A model generated the notes under the pieces. It had not been told where the DNA came from. It saw only the letters and a program-made list of their open reading frames with translations, and ran no database searches. The translations under genes were made by a program, and so were the position numbers. This document shows positions 1-8,099 of a DNA stretch of 64,000 nucleotides, piece by piece; the first letter of the stretch is position 1, and each line of letters opens with the position of its first letter. This DNA comes from Streptomyces sp. NRRL F-5122 (GTDB lineage: Bacteria > Actinomycetota > Actinomycetes > Streptomycetales > Streptomycetaceae): positions 248,001 to 312,000 of the forward strand of contig NZ_LMWH01000116.1 in the NCBI RefSeq assembly GCF_001507435.1, read 5' to 3'.

Positions 1-702
1 CTGCTGCCGCCGCTGCCGGTGGCGCGCCACGACCTGCTGCTGGCCTACGGGGTGCTGCTCACCTGTGTCTGCCACCTGCTGGGGTGGGAGACCCCGCGCG
101 AGGTGGCGTTCGTCGCCGTCTGCCATGTCCTCGGACTCGTCTTCGAACTGGTCAAGGTGCACATGGGGTCGTGGAGCTATCCAGAGCCCGCGCTGACCAA
201 GTTCGCCGGCGTGCCGCTGTACGGGGGTTTCATGTACGCCGCGGTCGGCGGTTACGGCTGCCGCACCTGGCGATTGCTCGACCTGTCCCTCACCGGCTAC
301 CGGGCCTGCAGCACGACCGTGCTGGCGGTCCTGCTGTATGCCAACTTCCTTACGCATCACTGGCTGCCCGATCTGCGCTGGGTGCTCGGCGCCCTGCTCC
401 TGCTCGTGACGGGCGGGACCTGGATGCACTTCACCGTCGGCAGCAGACGCCATCGGATGCCGCTCGCGCTGTCCTTCACCCTGGTCGGCTTCTTTCTGTG
501 GCTGGCCGAGAACATCGCCACGTATCTCGGGGCCTGGCGGTACCCGTCCCAATTGCACGGCTGGGAACCGGTCTCCGTGACGAAATGGGCCTCCTGGGCC
601 CTGCTGATCACGATCCTCTTCGCCCTGCGGGCCCTCTGGCGGACCGGGCCCGCCCGAGGCGGCCCGGAGCCGGTGGCGCGGCCGCCCCTGCCGTCGGCCT
701 GA
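1..702 (+). CDS. DUF817 family membrane protein, 5' end outside window
   Basis: Integral membrane protein of the DUF817 family (Bacillus YoaT type); function unknown. The frame is open from base 1, and similarity to the family already starts at the first visible residues, so the true start lies upstream; the GTG at 19 is only an internal candidate. Family hallmarks visible are an FELVKVHMGSWSYPEP-like stretch, GVPLYGGFMYA, a NFLTHHWLPDLRW segment and a second conserved GFFLWLAENIATYLGAWRYP segment. About 230 C-terminal residues are present with six or so hydrophobic helices, while full-length members have roughly 260-290 residues. It converges on the short-chain dehydrogenase at 752-1523. Confidence 0.8.
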   Translation: MLPPLPVARHDLLLAYGVLLTCVCHLLGWETPREVAFVAVCHVLGLVFELVKVHMGSWSYPEPALTKFAGVPLYGGFMYAAVGGYGCRTWRLLDLSLTGYRACSTTVLAVLLYANFLTHHWLPDLRWVLGALLLLVTGGTWMHFTVGSRRHRMPLALSFTLVGFFLWLAENIATYLGAWRYPSQLHGWEPVSVTKWASWALLITILFALRALWRTGPARGGPEPVARPPLPSA

Positions 703-728
703 ACCGGGACTCCCGGCCCACGGCCCGG

Positions 729-750
729 CCGGTGCACGCCGCCGCACCGG
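729..750. terminator. Weak hairpin between convergent genes
   Basis: A 7-bp perfect inverted repeat (CCGGTGC / GCACCGG) with an 8-nt loop lies between the stop of the DUF817 gene (702) and the frameshift-corrected stop of the dehydrogenase (752-754). A bidirectional terminator is inferred; there is no T-tract. Confidence 0.35.
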
Positions 751-751
751 A

Positions 752-1523
752 TCAGACGCTGTACCCGCCGTCGACCCCCCAGCGCCTGCCCGGTGATGAA
801 CCCGGCCCGGTCCGAGGCGAGGAACGCGACGGCTTCCGCGACATCGAGGGCGGTGCCGAAGCGGCGCATCGGGATGTTGCGCCGGGTGATGTCGAGCGCT
901 GCCTCGTCGAGTTCGGCGTCCGCGATCAGCCGCGCCGCGTTCCCGTCCGTCAGCATGCCGGGCGCCACACAGTTGACGCGCACGCCGTACCGGCCCTCCT
1001 CGGCGGCCAGTGCCCGTGCGACGGCCTCGACCGCGCCTTTCGTACCGGCCGACAGACCGTCGCGCACCGGGAACCGGCGGGTGGCCACCGTGGTGACCGC
1101 GACGATGCTGCCCCGGCTCTCCCGCAGCCTCGGCAGCGCGGGATGGACCAGATGGAAGAACGCCATGGCGTCCGCCTCCAGTTGTGCCCGGTAGCGGGCA
1201 GGCGTGACCCGGCTCAGATGGACCATCGGCACATGCGGGCCCGCCGCGTACACCAGCGTGTGAATGCCGCCGAAGGCGTCCGCGGCCTCGTTCACCGCCC
1301 GCGCCGTGGGGGTTTCCTCGGTCAGGTCCACTCGGACGGCCAGACAGCGCCGCCCGCGCTTGTTGACCTCGTTGACGAGAACCGCCGCCCGCTCGTCATG
1401 GGTGCGACAGGTGAACGCCACGTCGCTGCCCCGCTCGGCCAGGAGACCGACCAGCACCGCACCGATGCCTCCCGTTCCGCCCGCCACGAGCGCCGCGCCC
1501 GTCCTGCTGGAGAAGTCCGACAC
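752..1523 (-). CDS. SDR family oxidoreductase (FabG-like), probable 1-nt frameshift near 3' end
   Basis: NAD(P)-dependent short-chain dehydrogenase/reductase, substrate unknown. The N-terminus carries the Rossmann motif GGTGGIG, followed by a YAAG-type NAG equivalent. The catalytic region is unusual: the expected YxxxK Tyr is replaced in LSAGTKGAVEA, with the Lys kept, so activity is uncertain. The C-terminus reads GFITGQALG and then leaves the SDR pattern. Removing one base from the C6 run at 775-780 restores the canonical ending VDGGYSV followed by a stop at 752-754, giving about 256 residues. Uncorrected, the frame would run on to 357, antisense through the DUF817 gene, which is not credible. 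Sequencing error or a real mutation are both possible. Confidence 0.75.
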
Positions 1524-1710
1524 CGTACCGCCTCACAATCCGCTCGGTTACCTCAGCATGTAGCGGTGCCGGCCGAAGACTTGAAGACCCGCGGGCACGG
1601 GGAACGTACGGGCGGGGGCGTGTTCCCGTCCCTCCGGGCAGACAACGCGTGGGACCGCGGGATGCGGCGGCGCGGCGGACGTGGTCCGGGCGAAGGAGTG
1701 GTCGACGACG

Positions 1711-3039
1711 TCAGCCGCCGAAGAGCTGCGTCCAGTACGTCCCCGCCCGGCCGCCGCCCGCAAAACCGACGCCCAGGTGGGTGAAGGCCGGCTTGAGGAT
1801 GTTCGCGCGGTGCCCCGGGCTGTTCATCCATCCGATGACGACCTCGGTGGCGGAACGCTGTCCGCAGGCGATGTTCTCGCCCACCGCGCGGTGCCGGGAG
1901 CCCGCCGCGGCGGCCCGGTCCCAGGGCTCGCGGCCCTCGGGCGAGGTGTGCGCGTAGAAGTCGCGGGCCACCATGTCGGCGCTGTGCGCCTGGGCCGCGG
2001 CCGTGAGCCGGGGATCGGCGGCCAGTGGGGGCAGTCCCGTGGCGGCCCGCTCGGCATTGGTCAGTGCGAGCACCTCGTCGGTCGTACGGGCCAGTCCGGC
2101 GGCTGTGAGGGGACTGGCCCACAGCGCCGTCCAGTACGTGTCGTTCGAGCGCCGCCCGGCGACACAGGCCACACCGGCGTCGGTGAACCCTGGTGCGCAC
2201 AGGGTTCGGCGCGACCGCTCGTCGCCGAGGCAGTACTCCACGAACTCGGCCGGGCTGCGGGGTCCGGACACGAGATGCTCGCCGACCGTCAGACAGGCAT
2301 AGCCGCTCGCGGTGATCCGCTGGTGCAGGGAGGTGCCGTCCGCGCTCTCGGCGGCGAGTGCGCCACGGGCGGCCATGCCGGCGGTGTGCGCCTGCGCCGC
2401 CGCGGTGAGCCGCGCATCGAGCGCGACGGGAGGCGAACCCGCCCGGGCGCGCGCCGCATTGACGAGGACCAGGTAGCCGTCGGGCCCAGGTGAGCCCGGG
2501 CCGGGGCGGCGGTCGAGTGCGGGCACCGGCGCCGGGGTGCGCGGTGCAGCCACGGCCCGGTCCTCCACCACGTCCACCCCGAAGTCCCGGGCCACACCCG
2601 CCAGTCCGTCCGCATACCCCTGCCCCAGCGCACGGAGCTTCCAGACCGTGCCCCGCCGGTAGAGCTCGGCGAGCAGCAGAACGGTCTCCCGCTGCGTGCG
2701 CTGCGGGGTGAAACGGGCGACCTCGCGGCCGGCGGCGCCGCTGACATGCAGTGTCGGGGCGGGCAGGGACCCGAGGTGCACGGCCGGGTCGGCCGGGCTG
2801 ACGATCACGGTGACGCGCTCGGCTCCGGCCCGCAAGGCGCGCGGGTGCACGGTGAGTTCCCCGCCGGCCAGCCGGACGCCGGGCGCGGACGGCTGGTTGT
2901 AGAAGACGAAATCGGCGTCGCCGCGCACCTTTCCGCCGATATCCGTGACGATCGCCGAGACGTCGAACGGGCCCGGCACCCCGATCGTCACAGAGCCCTC
3001 AGGCAGGGGCAGATTGCCTCCGGGAACCAGTTCGTTCAT
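1711..3039 (-). CDS. TerD-domain protein fused to two CAP/SCP domains
   Basis: Residues 1-160 resemble the TerD/tellurite-resistance calcium-binding beta-sandwich, with the acidic stretch RGDADFVFYNQP around 39-50. Residues about 188-308 and 321-440 are two CAP (cysteine-rich secretory protein, SCP/PR-1) domains. The second is well preserved, with AHSADM, FYAHTSPEGR, GENIACG and SPGHRANIL motifs carrying the usual His/Glu cleft residues; the first is degenerate and lacks the SPGHRANIL element. No signal peptide or membrane helix is visible, although bacterial CAP proteins are normally exported. TerD proteins belong to stress and metal-response systems; the CAP partner's role is unknown. It is not in an obvious ter operon. 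The ribosome binding site at the chosen ATG is weak. Confidence 0.85.
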   Translation of the reverse strand: MNELVPGGNLPLPEGSVTIGVPGPFDVSAIVTDIGGKVRGDADFVFYNQPSAPGVRLAGGELTVHPRALRAGAERVTVIVSPADPAVHLGSLPAPTLHVSGAAGREVARFTPQRTQRETVLLLAELYRRGTVWKLRALGQGYADGLAGVARDFGVDVVEDRAVAAPRTPAPVPALDRRPGPGSPGPDGYLVLVNAARARAGSPPVALDARLTAAAQAHTAGMAARGALAAESADGTSLHQRITASGYACLTVGEHLVSGPRSPAEFVEYCLGDERSRRTLCAPGFTDAGVACVAGRRSNDTYWTALWASPLTAAGLARTTDEVLALTNAERAATGLPPLAADPRLTAAAQAHSADMVARDFYAHTSPEGREPWDRAAAAGSRHRAVGENIACGQRSATEVVIGWMNSPGHRANILKPAFTHLGVGFAGGGRAGTYWTQLFGG

Positions 3040-3100
3040 GGTGCCGTCCGCTCGTCCGTACCGCCGCCGTGCCGGGTGCGGCCGTGGGGACCGGCACCCG

Positions 3101-3406
3101 TCAGTCGGACAACGCGCCGTCGCCGCGCCCGGGTTCCCGTACGGGTAGGGCCGAGCGCATCGACCTGAGGGCCAGCAGCAGCACGCCGATGTCGTCCAGA
3201 TAGACGGGGTCGGGCAGCAGATCGGTCGGCAGCACGAGATACAGGACCGCGCCCCAGAAGACCCATCGGGGGCCGGTCGGCAGCCCGGCGCGACGGAGGT
3301 CGCGGCGGGTGCGGACCAGCCTCAGCAGCACGGCGAGCGCCATGCCCAGCAAGGCGGCGGCGAGGACCGCGATGACGGCGATCACAGTCCAGGTCGAGGA
3401 GTCCAT
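3101..3406 (-). CDS. DUF1232 (YkvA-like) small membrane protein
   Basis: Protein of 101 residues. An N-terminal helix (about residues 6-28) is followed by a basic segment and the DUF1232 signature (YLVLPTDLLPDPVYLDDIGVL), which has the conserved P-x-D-x-x-PD and DD residues. The family is small, membrane-associated and of unknown function. The ATG at 3406 is preferred over the in-frame ATG at 3424 because GGAGA sits 8 nt upstream of it. It lies downstream of a strong 16-bp palindrome at 3417-3458 and upstream of the TerD-CAP gene on the same strand. Confidence 0.8.
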   Translation of the reverse strand: MDSSTWTVIAVIAVLAAALLGMALAVLLRLVRTRRDLRRAGLPTGPRWVFWGAVLYLVLPTDLLPDPVYLDDIGVLLLALRSMRSALPVREPGRGDGALSD

Positions 3407-3416
3407 GTGCAGTTCT

Positions 3417-3458
3417 CCGGGCATCCGTAGGAGTCGTCCTGATCCTACGGATGCCCGG
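3417..3458. repeat. 16-bp perfect palindrome, 10-nt loop
   Basis: The arms CCGGGCATCCGTAGGA (3417-3432) and its exact complement (3443-3458) flank a 10-nt loop. It lies immediately 5' of the DUF1232 gene and 3' of the unknown gene at 3614-4000, both on the minus strand. It could terminate the upstream gene or form a leader hairpin for DUF1232. Confidence 0.8.
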
Positions 3459-3528
3459 CTTCGCGGCGGACAGTGCCCGAGATCGTCCGAACGGGCCGTC
3501 CGGACGCGGAAGAAGAAGCCGTATGCCC

Positions 3529-3608
3529 AGGGTCTGTCGTTTGGATCATGCCGGGTCGATCGAAGGGCTCGGTCGCTCCCGGCCGGCCTGATCCAAACGA
3601 CAGACCCT
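3529..3608. repeat. 80-bp MITE-like element with 20-bp perfect terminal inverted repeats
   Basis: Left arm AGGGTCTGTCGTTTGGATCA (3529-3548) and its exact complement (3589-3608) enclose 40 bp of GC-rich DNA. It sits just past the stop of the minus-strand gene at 3614-4000. A sequence matching 17 of 20 positions of the arm occurs at 17436-17455, so this is a dispersed element rather than a simple terminator. There is no coding capacity. A non-autonomous mobile element or a REP-like repeat are the likely interpretations. Confidence 0.7.
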
Positions 3609-3613
3609 CGCCG

Positions 3614-4000
3614 TCAGCGGCCCGCGCCTGCCGCGCTGCTCTCCAGCAGCGCCATGCTCACCACCCGCACGCTGCGTGCGATGTGCTGGAGCTGCATGAC
3701 CTCGGCGGCGTACAGCCTGATGGTGTGTTCGATGACCGCCTCGGGCAGACCGAGTGCGGGCAGTTCCACGCGGGCCGTCTGCAGCGCCGTCCGGGCCACC
3801 CGCATCTCGTGCTGCACCTGGATCCGGGCGTGCCGGGCGAGCAGGACGGGGTGGCGGATCAGCGCCGGATAGCCCGCGTAGCGCGCGGGCACGAGTTCGC
3901 GCAGCCACTTGGCGGCCGATCGCTCCCAGTCGTAGCTGCCGGGCGTCTTGACCTGGCACGGCCAGTCCGAGCTGATCGGCGAGTACGTAGTCAAGGCCAT
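3614..4000 (-). CDS. Conserved-looking hypothetical protein, 128 aa
   Basis: I do not recognise a family. The product starts MALTTYSPISSDWPCQV and continues with a helical, Arg/Ala/Leu-rich body carrying a RELVPARYAGYPALIRHPVLLARHARIQ-type segment and a long C-terminal helix. No signal peptide or membrane segment is seen. The open frame extends to 4120, but the ATG at 4000 has GGAAG 7 nt upstream, and the extra N-terminal residues look like translated leader DNA. It is transcribed alone; the 379-bp gap upstream holds an AT-rich possible promoter. Confidence 0.65.
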   Translation of the reverse strand: MALTTYSPISSDWPCQVKTPGSYDWERSAAKWLRELVPARYAGYPALIRHPVLLARHARIQVQHEMRVARTALQTARVELPALGLPEAVIEHTIRLYAAEVMQLQHIARSVRVVSMALLESSAAGAGR

Positions 4001-4379
4001 GGTCTTCGCTTCCGGGTCACGTCGGCTCGGGTCGGTGCGGCGACATCGGGGGCGGCTCCCGGCCAGGGGGTGGCCGGAGTCGCCGCCATGGAAGCCCGCG
4101 CAGCGGGGCCCGGCCGGCACCCCGGCGCCCGTGGGTAGGAGCGGACGGCAGCGGGTGTCCGTACGGCGCGACCCGGAGGTCCGGGCTGCGATCCGCGAGA
4201 AGTATTTATATATGCGGCTTGATGCGCAAGGACATGGAAAAATTCATCCGGGGTTTGTGGTGAAACATCCCGCGGGCCGTCGCCCTCGGGGACGGTGGCG
4301 CGGATCGTTTTCGACGGGCCGGGCGGTGAACAAGGGGCAGCGGGACCGGACCGGTGTTCCGCGTTCCCCGGGCGGGGCG
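4001..4379. other. 379-bp intergenic gap with AT-rich patch
   Basis: No gene is seen between the RpiR regulator and the 128-aa protein, both on the minus strand. An unusually AT-rich patch at about 4200-4262 contains ATTTATATAT and GAAAAATTCATCC. On the minus strand this gives TATA-like -10 candidates for the 128-aa gene. No clear -35 or operator can be assigned. Confidence 0.4.
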
Positions 4380-5300
4380 TCAGTCCCTGAGGAAGAACTG
4401 GTGCTGTTCGGCGATCTGCTCGTATTCCTCGAGCCGGGCCTGCGTCCGCTCCGGATCGGCGTCCGTCATGGCCTGCAGAAGGGCCGCGGCCATCACACCG
4501 GGGGCGGCGTAGGAGTCGAAGACCAGACGAGAACCGGTGCCCGTCGCGAAGACGACGTCGGCCTCGTCGGCGAGCGGGCCCAGCCCCAGATCCGTGATCA
4601 GGGCGACCTTGAGCCCCGCACTGCGTGCCACCCGCACCGCGGTCAGAGTCTCCTGGGCGTGCCGGGGCATCCCGAAGGCCAGCACCCAGGTCCCGCCGGC
4701 CTCCCGGGACTGCAGCAGCGAGTCGTAGGCCACGCTGCCGCCGCGTGTCACCAGACGCACGTCCGGGTGGATGCGCCGCGCCCCGTACGCGAAGTACTCG
4801 GCGAGCGAACCGGAGATCCTCAGGCCCAGCACGGTCAGCGGCGTCGACTCCGACAACGCGCGGCCGACACGGATCACCTCGTCCGGGTCGGCGAAGTCCC
4901 GGCGCAGGTTCTCGAGGTTCTCGATCTCGCCGTCCACGGCCGCCTGCAGTTCGTTGCCGCGATGCTCGGCGGGGGTGCCCGGGCTGCCCAGCGCGCTCAG
5001 GGCGATGGCCTGCAGTTTCTCCCGCAACGCGGGGTAACCGCTGAAGCCGACCGCCGTGGCGAAACGCGTCACCGAGGGCTGGCTGACGCCCACCCGCTCT
5101 GCCAGGTCCGTGATCGACAGGAAGGCGGCCTCGGTGATGTGCTCGATCAGGTACTGGGCGATCCGGCGGTGCCCCGGGGACAGTCTCGGACCATCGAACA
5201 ACTCCCTGAGCTGGGACGTCGGTGCAGCGTCGGCCTCCGGGGCCGTCTTGCCCGCAGTGATCGCAGATGCCTGCGCACGTGCGTGCTGGGGCGATGACAC
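4380..5300 (-). CDS. MurR/RpiR family transcriptional regulator (HTH + SIS)
   Basis: Transcription factor of 306 residues. The N-terminal HTH_6 domain (about 30-105) has the helix-turn-helix LAERVGVSQPSVTRFATAVGF. The C-terminal SIS sugar-phosphate-binding domain (about 125-270) includes GLRISGSLAEYFAYGARRI and the FGMPRHAQETL segment. RpiR-type proteins sense phosphosugars or related metabolites and usually repress neighbouring catabolic genes. No sugar operon is adjacent, so the regulon is unknown. The GTG start at 5300 has an excellent AGGAGGAGG ribosome binding site 4-5 nt upstream. Confidence 0.85.
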   Translation of the reverse strand: MSSPQHARAQASAITAGKTAPEADAAPTSQLRELFDGPRLSPGHRRIAQYLIEHITEAAFLSITDLAERVGVSQPSVTRFATAVGFSGYPALREKLQAIALSALGSPGTPAEHRGNELQAAVDGEIENLENLRRDFADPDEVIRVGRALSESTPLTVLGLRISGSLAEYFAYGARRIHPDVRLVTRGGSVAYDSLLQSREAGGTWVLAFGMPRHAQETLTAVRVARSAGLKVALITDLGLGPLADEADVVFATGTGSRLVFDSYAAPGVMAAALLQAMTDADPERTQARLEEYEQIAEQHQFFLRD

Positions 5301-5448
5301 CGGACCTCCTCCTGTGTGTCCCGAGAACCTTCAACATAGCTCACGGAAGGCGCTGACCAGGGGCCTTACGGCTCAGATCGCGACAGCCACGGCCGACAGG
5401 CGGGCCCGCCGCTTCGGCCGTACCGTCGTGCATGGGGGTATCGGGGGT

Positions 5449-5454
5449 GGGTAC
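5449..5454 (+). promoter_or_regulatory. Possible SigB-type -10 (GGGTAC)
   Basis: GGGTAC matches the -10 of stress-sigma (SigB-family) promoters of Streptomyces (GNNTN, 14-16 nt, GGGTAC/T). A GCATG at 5430-5434 is correctly spaced 14 nt upstream, and the GTG start of the next gene is 32 nt downstream. The motif is short, so this is tentative. Confidence 0.3.
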
Positions 5455-5485
5455 CCGCGTCGGTCACCTGATGAGAGGAGCGGCC

Positions 5486-5875
5486 GTGAACTCGCCCGTA
5501 GCACACGCACCACAGGTCGAAGTGGTGGTCAGCGGCTGTTCGGCGTCGGACGCCGGGAGCCTGTTCGCCGAACTGTGCCGGCATTTCTCCTCGGACCGCA
5601 GGGCCGAGGACACGCCCCACGAGACCGCTGGATCCCGGCCCACCATGTGGACCGGGACGTTCGACACCTCGGCCGTCCCGGGTACGCCCGAGCGGCAGGC
5701 CCCGCCGCCGTCCCTGTCGGGTCCGGTCAAGGCCGAACTTCAGGGTGAGCCCCGCGCGGTGGAGCGGTTGCGCCACGCCCTGGACGAGATGTTCGTCGTC
5801 CACCAGCTGGGCGTGGTAGCCGGAGACCAGGAGGTCGACGTCGAGCTGCAGCTGGAGAGCCGGGGCAGGGACTGA
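5486..5875 (+). CDS. Hypothetical protein, 129 aa
   Basis: No family is recognised. The GTG at 5486 is chosen because GAGAGGAGC lies just upstream; the frame is open from 5432. The N-terminal half (VEVVVSGCSASDAGSLFAELCRHF) looks like a beta strand followed by a helix, the middle is Pro/Ser-rich, and the C-terminus (ERLRHALDEMFVVHQLGVVAGDQEVDVELQLES) predicts helix plus strand. It may be a small alpha/beta protein. It is followed after 48 bp by the esterase gene on the same strand. Confidence 0.55.
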   Translation: MNSPVAHAPQVEVVVSGCSASDAGSLFAELCRHFSSDRRAEDTPHETAGSRPTMWTGTFDTSAVPGTPERQAPPPSLSGPVKAELQGEPRAVERLRHALDEMFVVHQLGVVAGDQEVDVELQLESRGRD

Positions 5876-5923
5876 ACCTCGCACAGGGCGGACAGAAGGA
5901 AGGCTGCCGGGGCCGGAGCGACG

Positions 5924-7039
5924 ATGCGTACCGGGCCGCCCGCCGGTGAGCAGTGGTGCCAGGGCCCTGTCGGCACTCATCGACGCACAGGCCACACGGG
6001 TGTGTGGCCCCGACCCGAGGGAGCAGTCCTGACCACCCAGCCGACCACCTCCCGGAACGCCGCGGACCGCGACGCCCCGTGCCCGCCGCCTCTCGACCCC
6101 GAGCTGGCGGCCGTCCTGGAGCCGATCGCCGACCGGCTGCCGCCGGGGTTCCCGCCCGAGGCGATCCCGGAGATCCGCGCGGGTCTGGTCGTGCCCCCAC
6201 CCACGGACGAGGACCTGGGCCGCGGCGGGGCCTTCGAGATCGAGGAGCGGACGGTGCCGGGACCGCCCGGGGCGCCGGACGTCTCTTTGCTCGTGTGCCG
6301 GCCGACATGCGAGCGAGGACCGCTGCCGGCCGTCTACCACATGCACGGCGGGGGCATGATCACCGGCAACAACAGGATGGGCGTCGACGAGATGCTCGAC
6401 CTGTCCGAGGAACTGGGCCTCGTCGTGGTTTCCGTGGAGTACCGACTCGCCCCGGAGCACCCGCACCCCGCCCCGGTCGAGGACTGCTACGCCGGTCTGG
6501 TGTGGACGGCCGAGAACGCGAGGGAAATCGGCGTCGACCCGGCGCGGATCGTGGTGGCCGGGGGAAGCGCGGGTGGCGGACTCACCGCGGCACTGGCCCT
6601 GCTCGCCAGGGATCGGGGCGGTCCCGCCGTCTTCGGCCAGATGCTGCTGTGCCCCATGCTCGACGACCGCAACGACTCCTGCTCCGCCCGACAGATGGCG
6701 GGGCACGGCGTCTGGGACCGCACCGCGAACGAGACCGCCTGGGGTGCGCTGCTGGGCGACGCCCGCGGCGGGCCCGATGTGTCGCCCTATGCCGCACCGG
6801 CCCGCGCGACCGATCTGTCCGGCCTGCCGCCCGCGTTCATCGACGTCGGTTCCGCGGAGACCTTCCGGGACGAGGACGTCGCCTATGCCGCCCGGATCTG
6901 GCAGGTGGGCGGGCGCGCCGAACTCCATGTGTGGCCGGGCGGGTTCCACGGCTTCGACGGCCTCGCCCCGAAGGCATCCCTCTCCCGCGAGGCACGTGCG
7001 GCCCGGGAGAACTGGCTGCGCAGGCTGCTCAGCACCTGA
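5924..7039 (+). CDS. HSL-family alpha/beta hydrolase (esterase/lipase)
   Basis: Carboxylic-ester hydrolase of the hormone-sensitive-lipase family. The HGGG oxyanion-hole motif is at about 141-144 and the nucleophile elbow GGSAGGG with Ser near 215; the acid lies in the VGSAETFRDED region and the catalytic His in GGFHGFD near the C-terminus. The conserved YRLAPEHP..PAPVEDCYAGL block is present. About the first 50 residues are low-complexity and outside the family core, so translation may begin later, around 6000-6030; the ATG at 5924 has a GGAG 5 nt upstream and is kept. No signal peptide is visible, so a cytoplasmic enzyme is likely. Substrate unknown. Confidence 0.88.
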   Translation: MRTGPPAGEQWCQGPVGTHRRTGHTGVWPRPEGAVLTTQPTTSRNAADRDAPCPPPLDPELAAVLEPIADRLPPGFPPEAIPEIRAGLVVPPPTDEDLGRGGAFEIEERTVPGPPGAPDVSLLVCRPTCERGPLPAVYHMHGGGMITGNNRMGVDEMLDLSEELGLVVVSVEYRLAPEHPHPAPVEDCYAGLVWTAENAREIGVDPARIVVAGGSAGGGLTAALALLARDRGGPAVFGQMLLCPMLDDRNDSCSARQMAGHGVWDRTANETAWGALLGDARGGPDVSPYAAPARATDLSGLPPAFIDVGSAETFRDEDVAYAARIWQVGGRAELHVWPGGFHGFDGLAPKASLSREARAARENWLRRLLST

Positions 7040-7045
7040 CGCGTC

Positions 7046-7080
7046 CGGGCGGCGTCGTCCCGGGCCGGGCGAGCCGCCCG
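7046..7080. terminator. Inverted repeat between convergent genes
   Basis: CGGGCGGC (7046-7053) pairs with GCCGCCCG (7073-7080) across a 19-nt, partly structured loop between the esterase stop (7039) and the ATP-grasp-like gene stop (7122). Probably a bidirectional terminator. Confidence 0.4.
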
Positions 7081-7121
7081 TCCCCACGCATGACCTCAGC
7101 ACGAACGGGCGGCCGGAGACG

Positions 7122-7955
7122 TCAGACCGGCCGGGCCCGCAGGAACCGCTGCAGCGAGGCCGTCATCGCCACGGCGAAGGACTCGCGGGTCGCCTCGGGC
7201 ACCCGGTCCAGGGAGAGATACGGGTTCAGGTCCTCCAACTCGACCAGCAGGAGGTCTCCGCCCCGGGTGCGGCAGGCGTCGACGCGCTGGATGCCGTGGT
7301 CCAGGGTGTTCCAGTCGATGAAACCCCGGGCGAAGGAGAGGTCGGCCTCCGTCGGCTCGTAGGGTTCGAGGACCCAGCGCCGCTCGGGGTCGGGGGCGTG
7401 GAGGGCGTACTGGAAGGCGTCGTCCACGTAGTAGAACGAGACCTCGTAGCGGAAGTCGATTCGCGGCTGCACCAGGACGTCGCCCCAGGCCAGGTCCCGC
7501 AGCCGGTCCCACGGCACGAAGTCGAGACCGATGGAGTCCGCCCCCGCCTTGGGCTTGACCGCGTACAGGTCGCTCGCGGGCAGCCGCCGAAGGTCCTCCA
7601 CCCGGTCGACAGTGGGTATGACCGGGTGTCCGGCCTCGGTGAGGTCGAGCAGGTACTGCTTGCCGGCCATGTCCGCGCGGCCGGTGAGCGGGTTGTAGAC
7701 ACGCGTGCCGCGCGCCGTGGCCCGGGCACGGAAATCGTCGTACTCCCGCCGGTAGTGCAGCACCGGCCCGCTGTTGCGCACCACGACGGCGTCGAAGCCG
7801 TCCATCAGTGCCGCGGCCTCCAGGGGATGGCACAGGGCGATGTCGAAGTCCGCGCGCAGCCGGGAGGTGAGGGCGATGTCCTCGTCGCAGTAACGCCGGC
7901 CGCGGGCCGGGTAGGACAGATCCGTCACGTACAGCAGGCGGGGGCGGGCGGGCAT
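7122..7955 (-). CDS. ATP-grasp-like protein
   Basis: Protein of 277 residues. The arrangement resembles RimK/glutathione-synthetase-type ATP-grasp proteins: an N-terminal domain (LLYVTDLSYPARG...FDAVVVRNSGPVLHY), a central DLYAVKPKAGADSIGLDFV segment with the Lys expected to contact ATP, a VLVQPRIDF segment, and a C-terminal LLLVELEDLNPYLSLD resembling the Mg-binding E-x-N-P motif. Such enzymes ligate a carboxylate to an amine using ATP; the substrate here is unknown. The ATG at 7955 has GAGGAG upstream. It diverges from the aldo/keto reductase. Confidence 0.7.
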   Translation of the reverse strand: MPARPRLLYVTDLSYPARGRRYCDEDIALTSRLRADFDIALCHPLEAAALMDGFDAVVVRNSGPVLHYRREYDDFRARATARGTRVYNPLTGRADMAGKQYLLDLTEAGHPVIPTVDRVEDLRRLPASDLYAVKPKAGADSIGLDFVPWDRLRDLAWGDVLVQPRIDFRYEVSFYYVDDAFQYALHAPDPERRWVLEPYEPTEADLSFARGFIDWNTLDHGIQRVDACRTRGGDLLLVELEDLNPYLSLDRVPEATRESFAVAMTASLQRFLRARPV

Positions 7956-8099
7956 GGTCGGGCTTCTCCTCGGTCGGCGGCCACCAATCTAGTCCGCGAG
8001 CCTCGCAGCCCGCTCGCCCCGGCCGGTGGTCGCCCGAAGCCACGGCGCGCAGGACGGGGCGTTCGCGGCACCGGCGGGTGCGGATGACAGACTGGCCGC

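Noticed and set aside
357..751. C-terminal extension of the short-chain dehydrogenase
   Set aside because: It arises from the probable frameshift and is antisense to the DUF817 gene; no SDR has such a tail.
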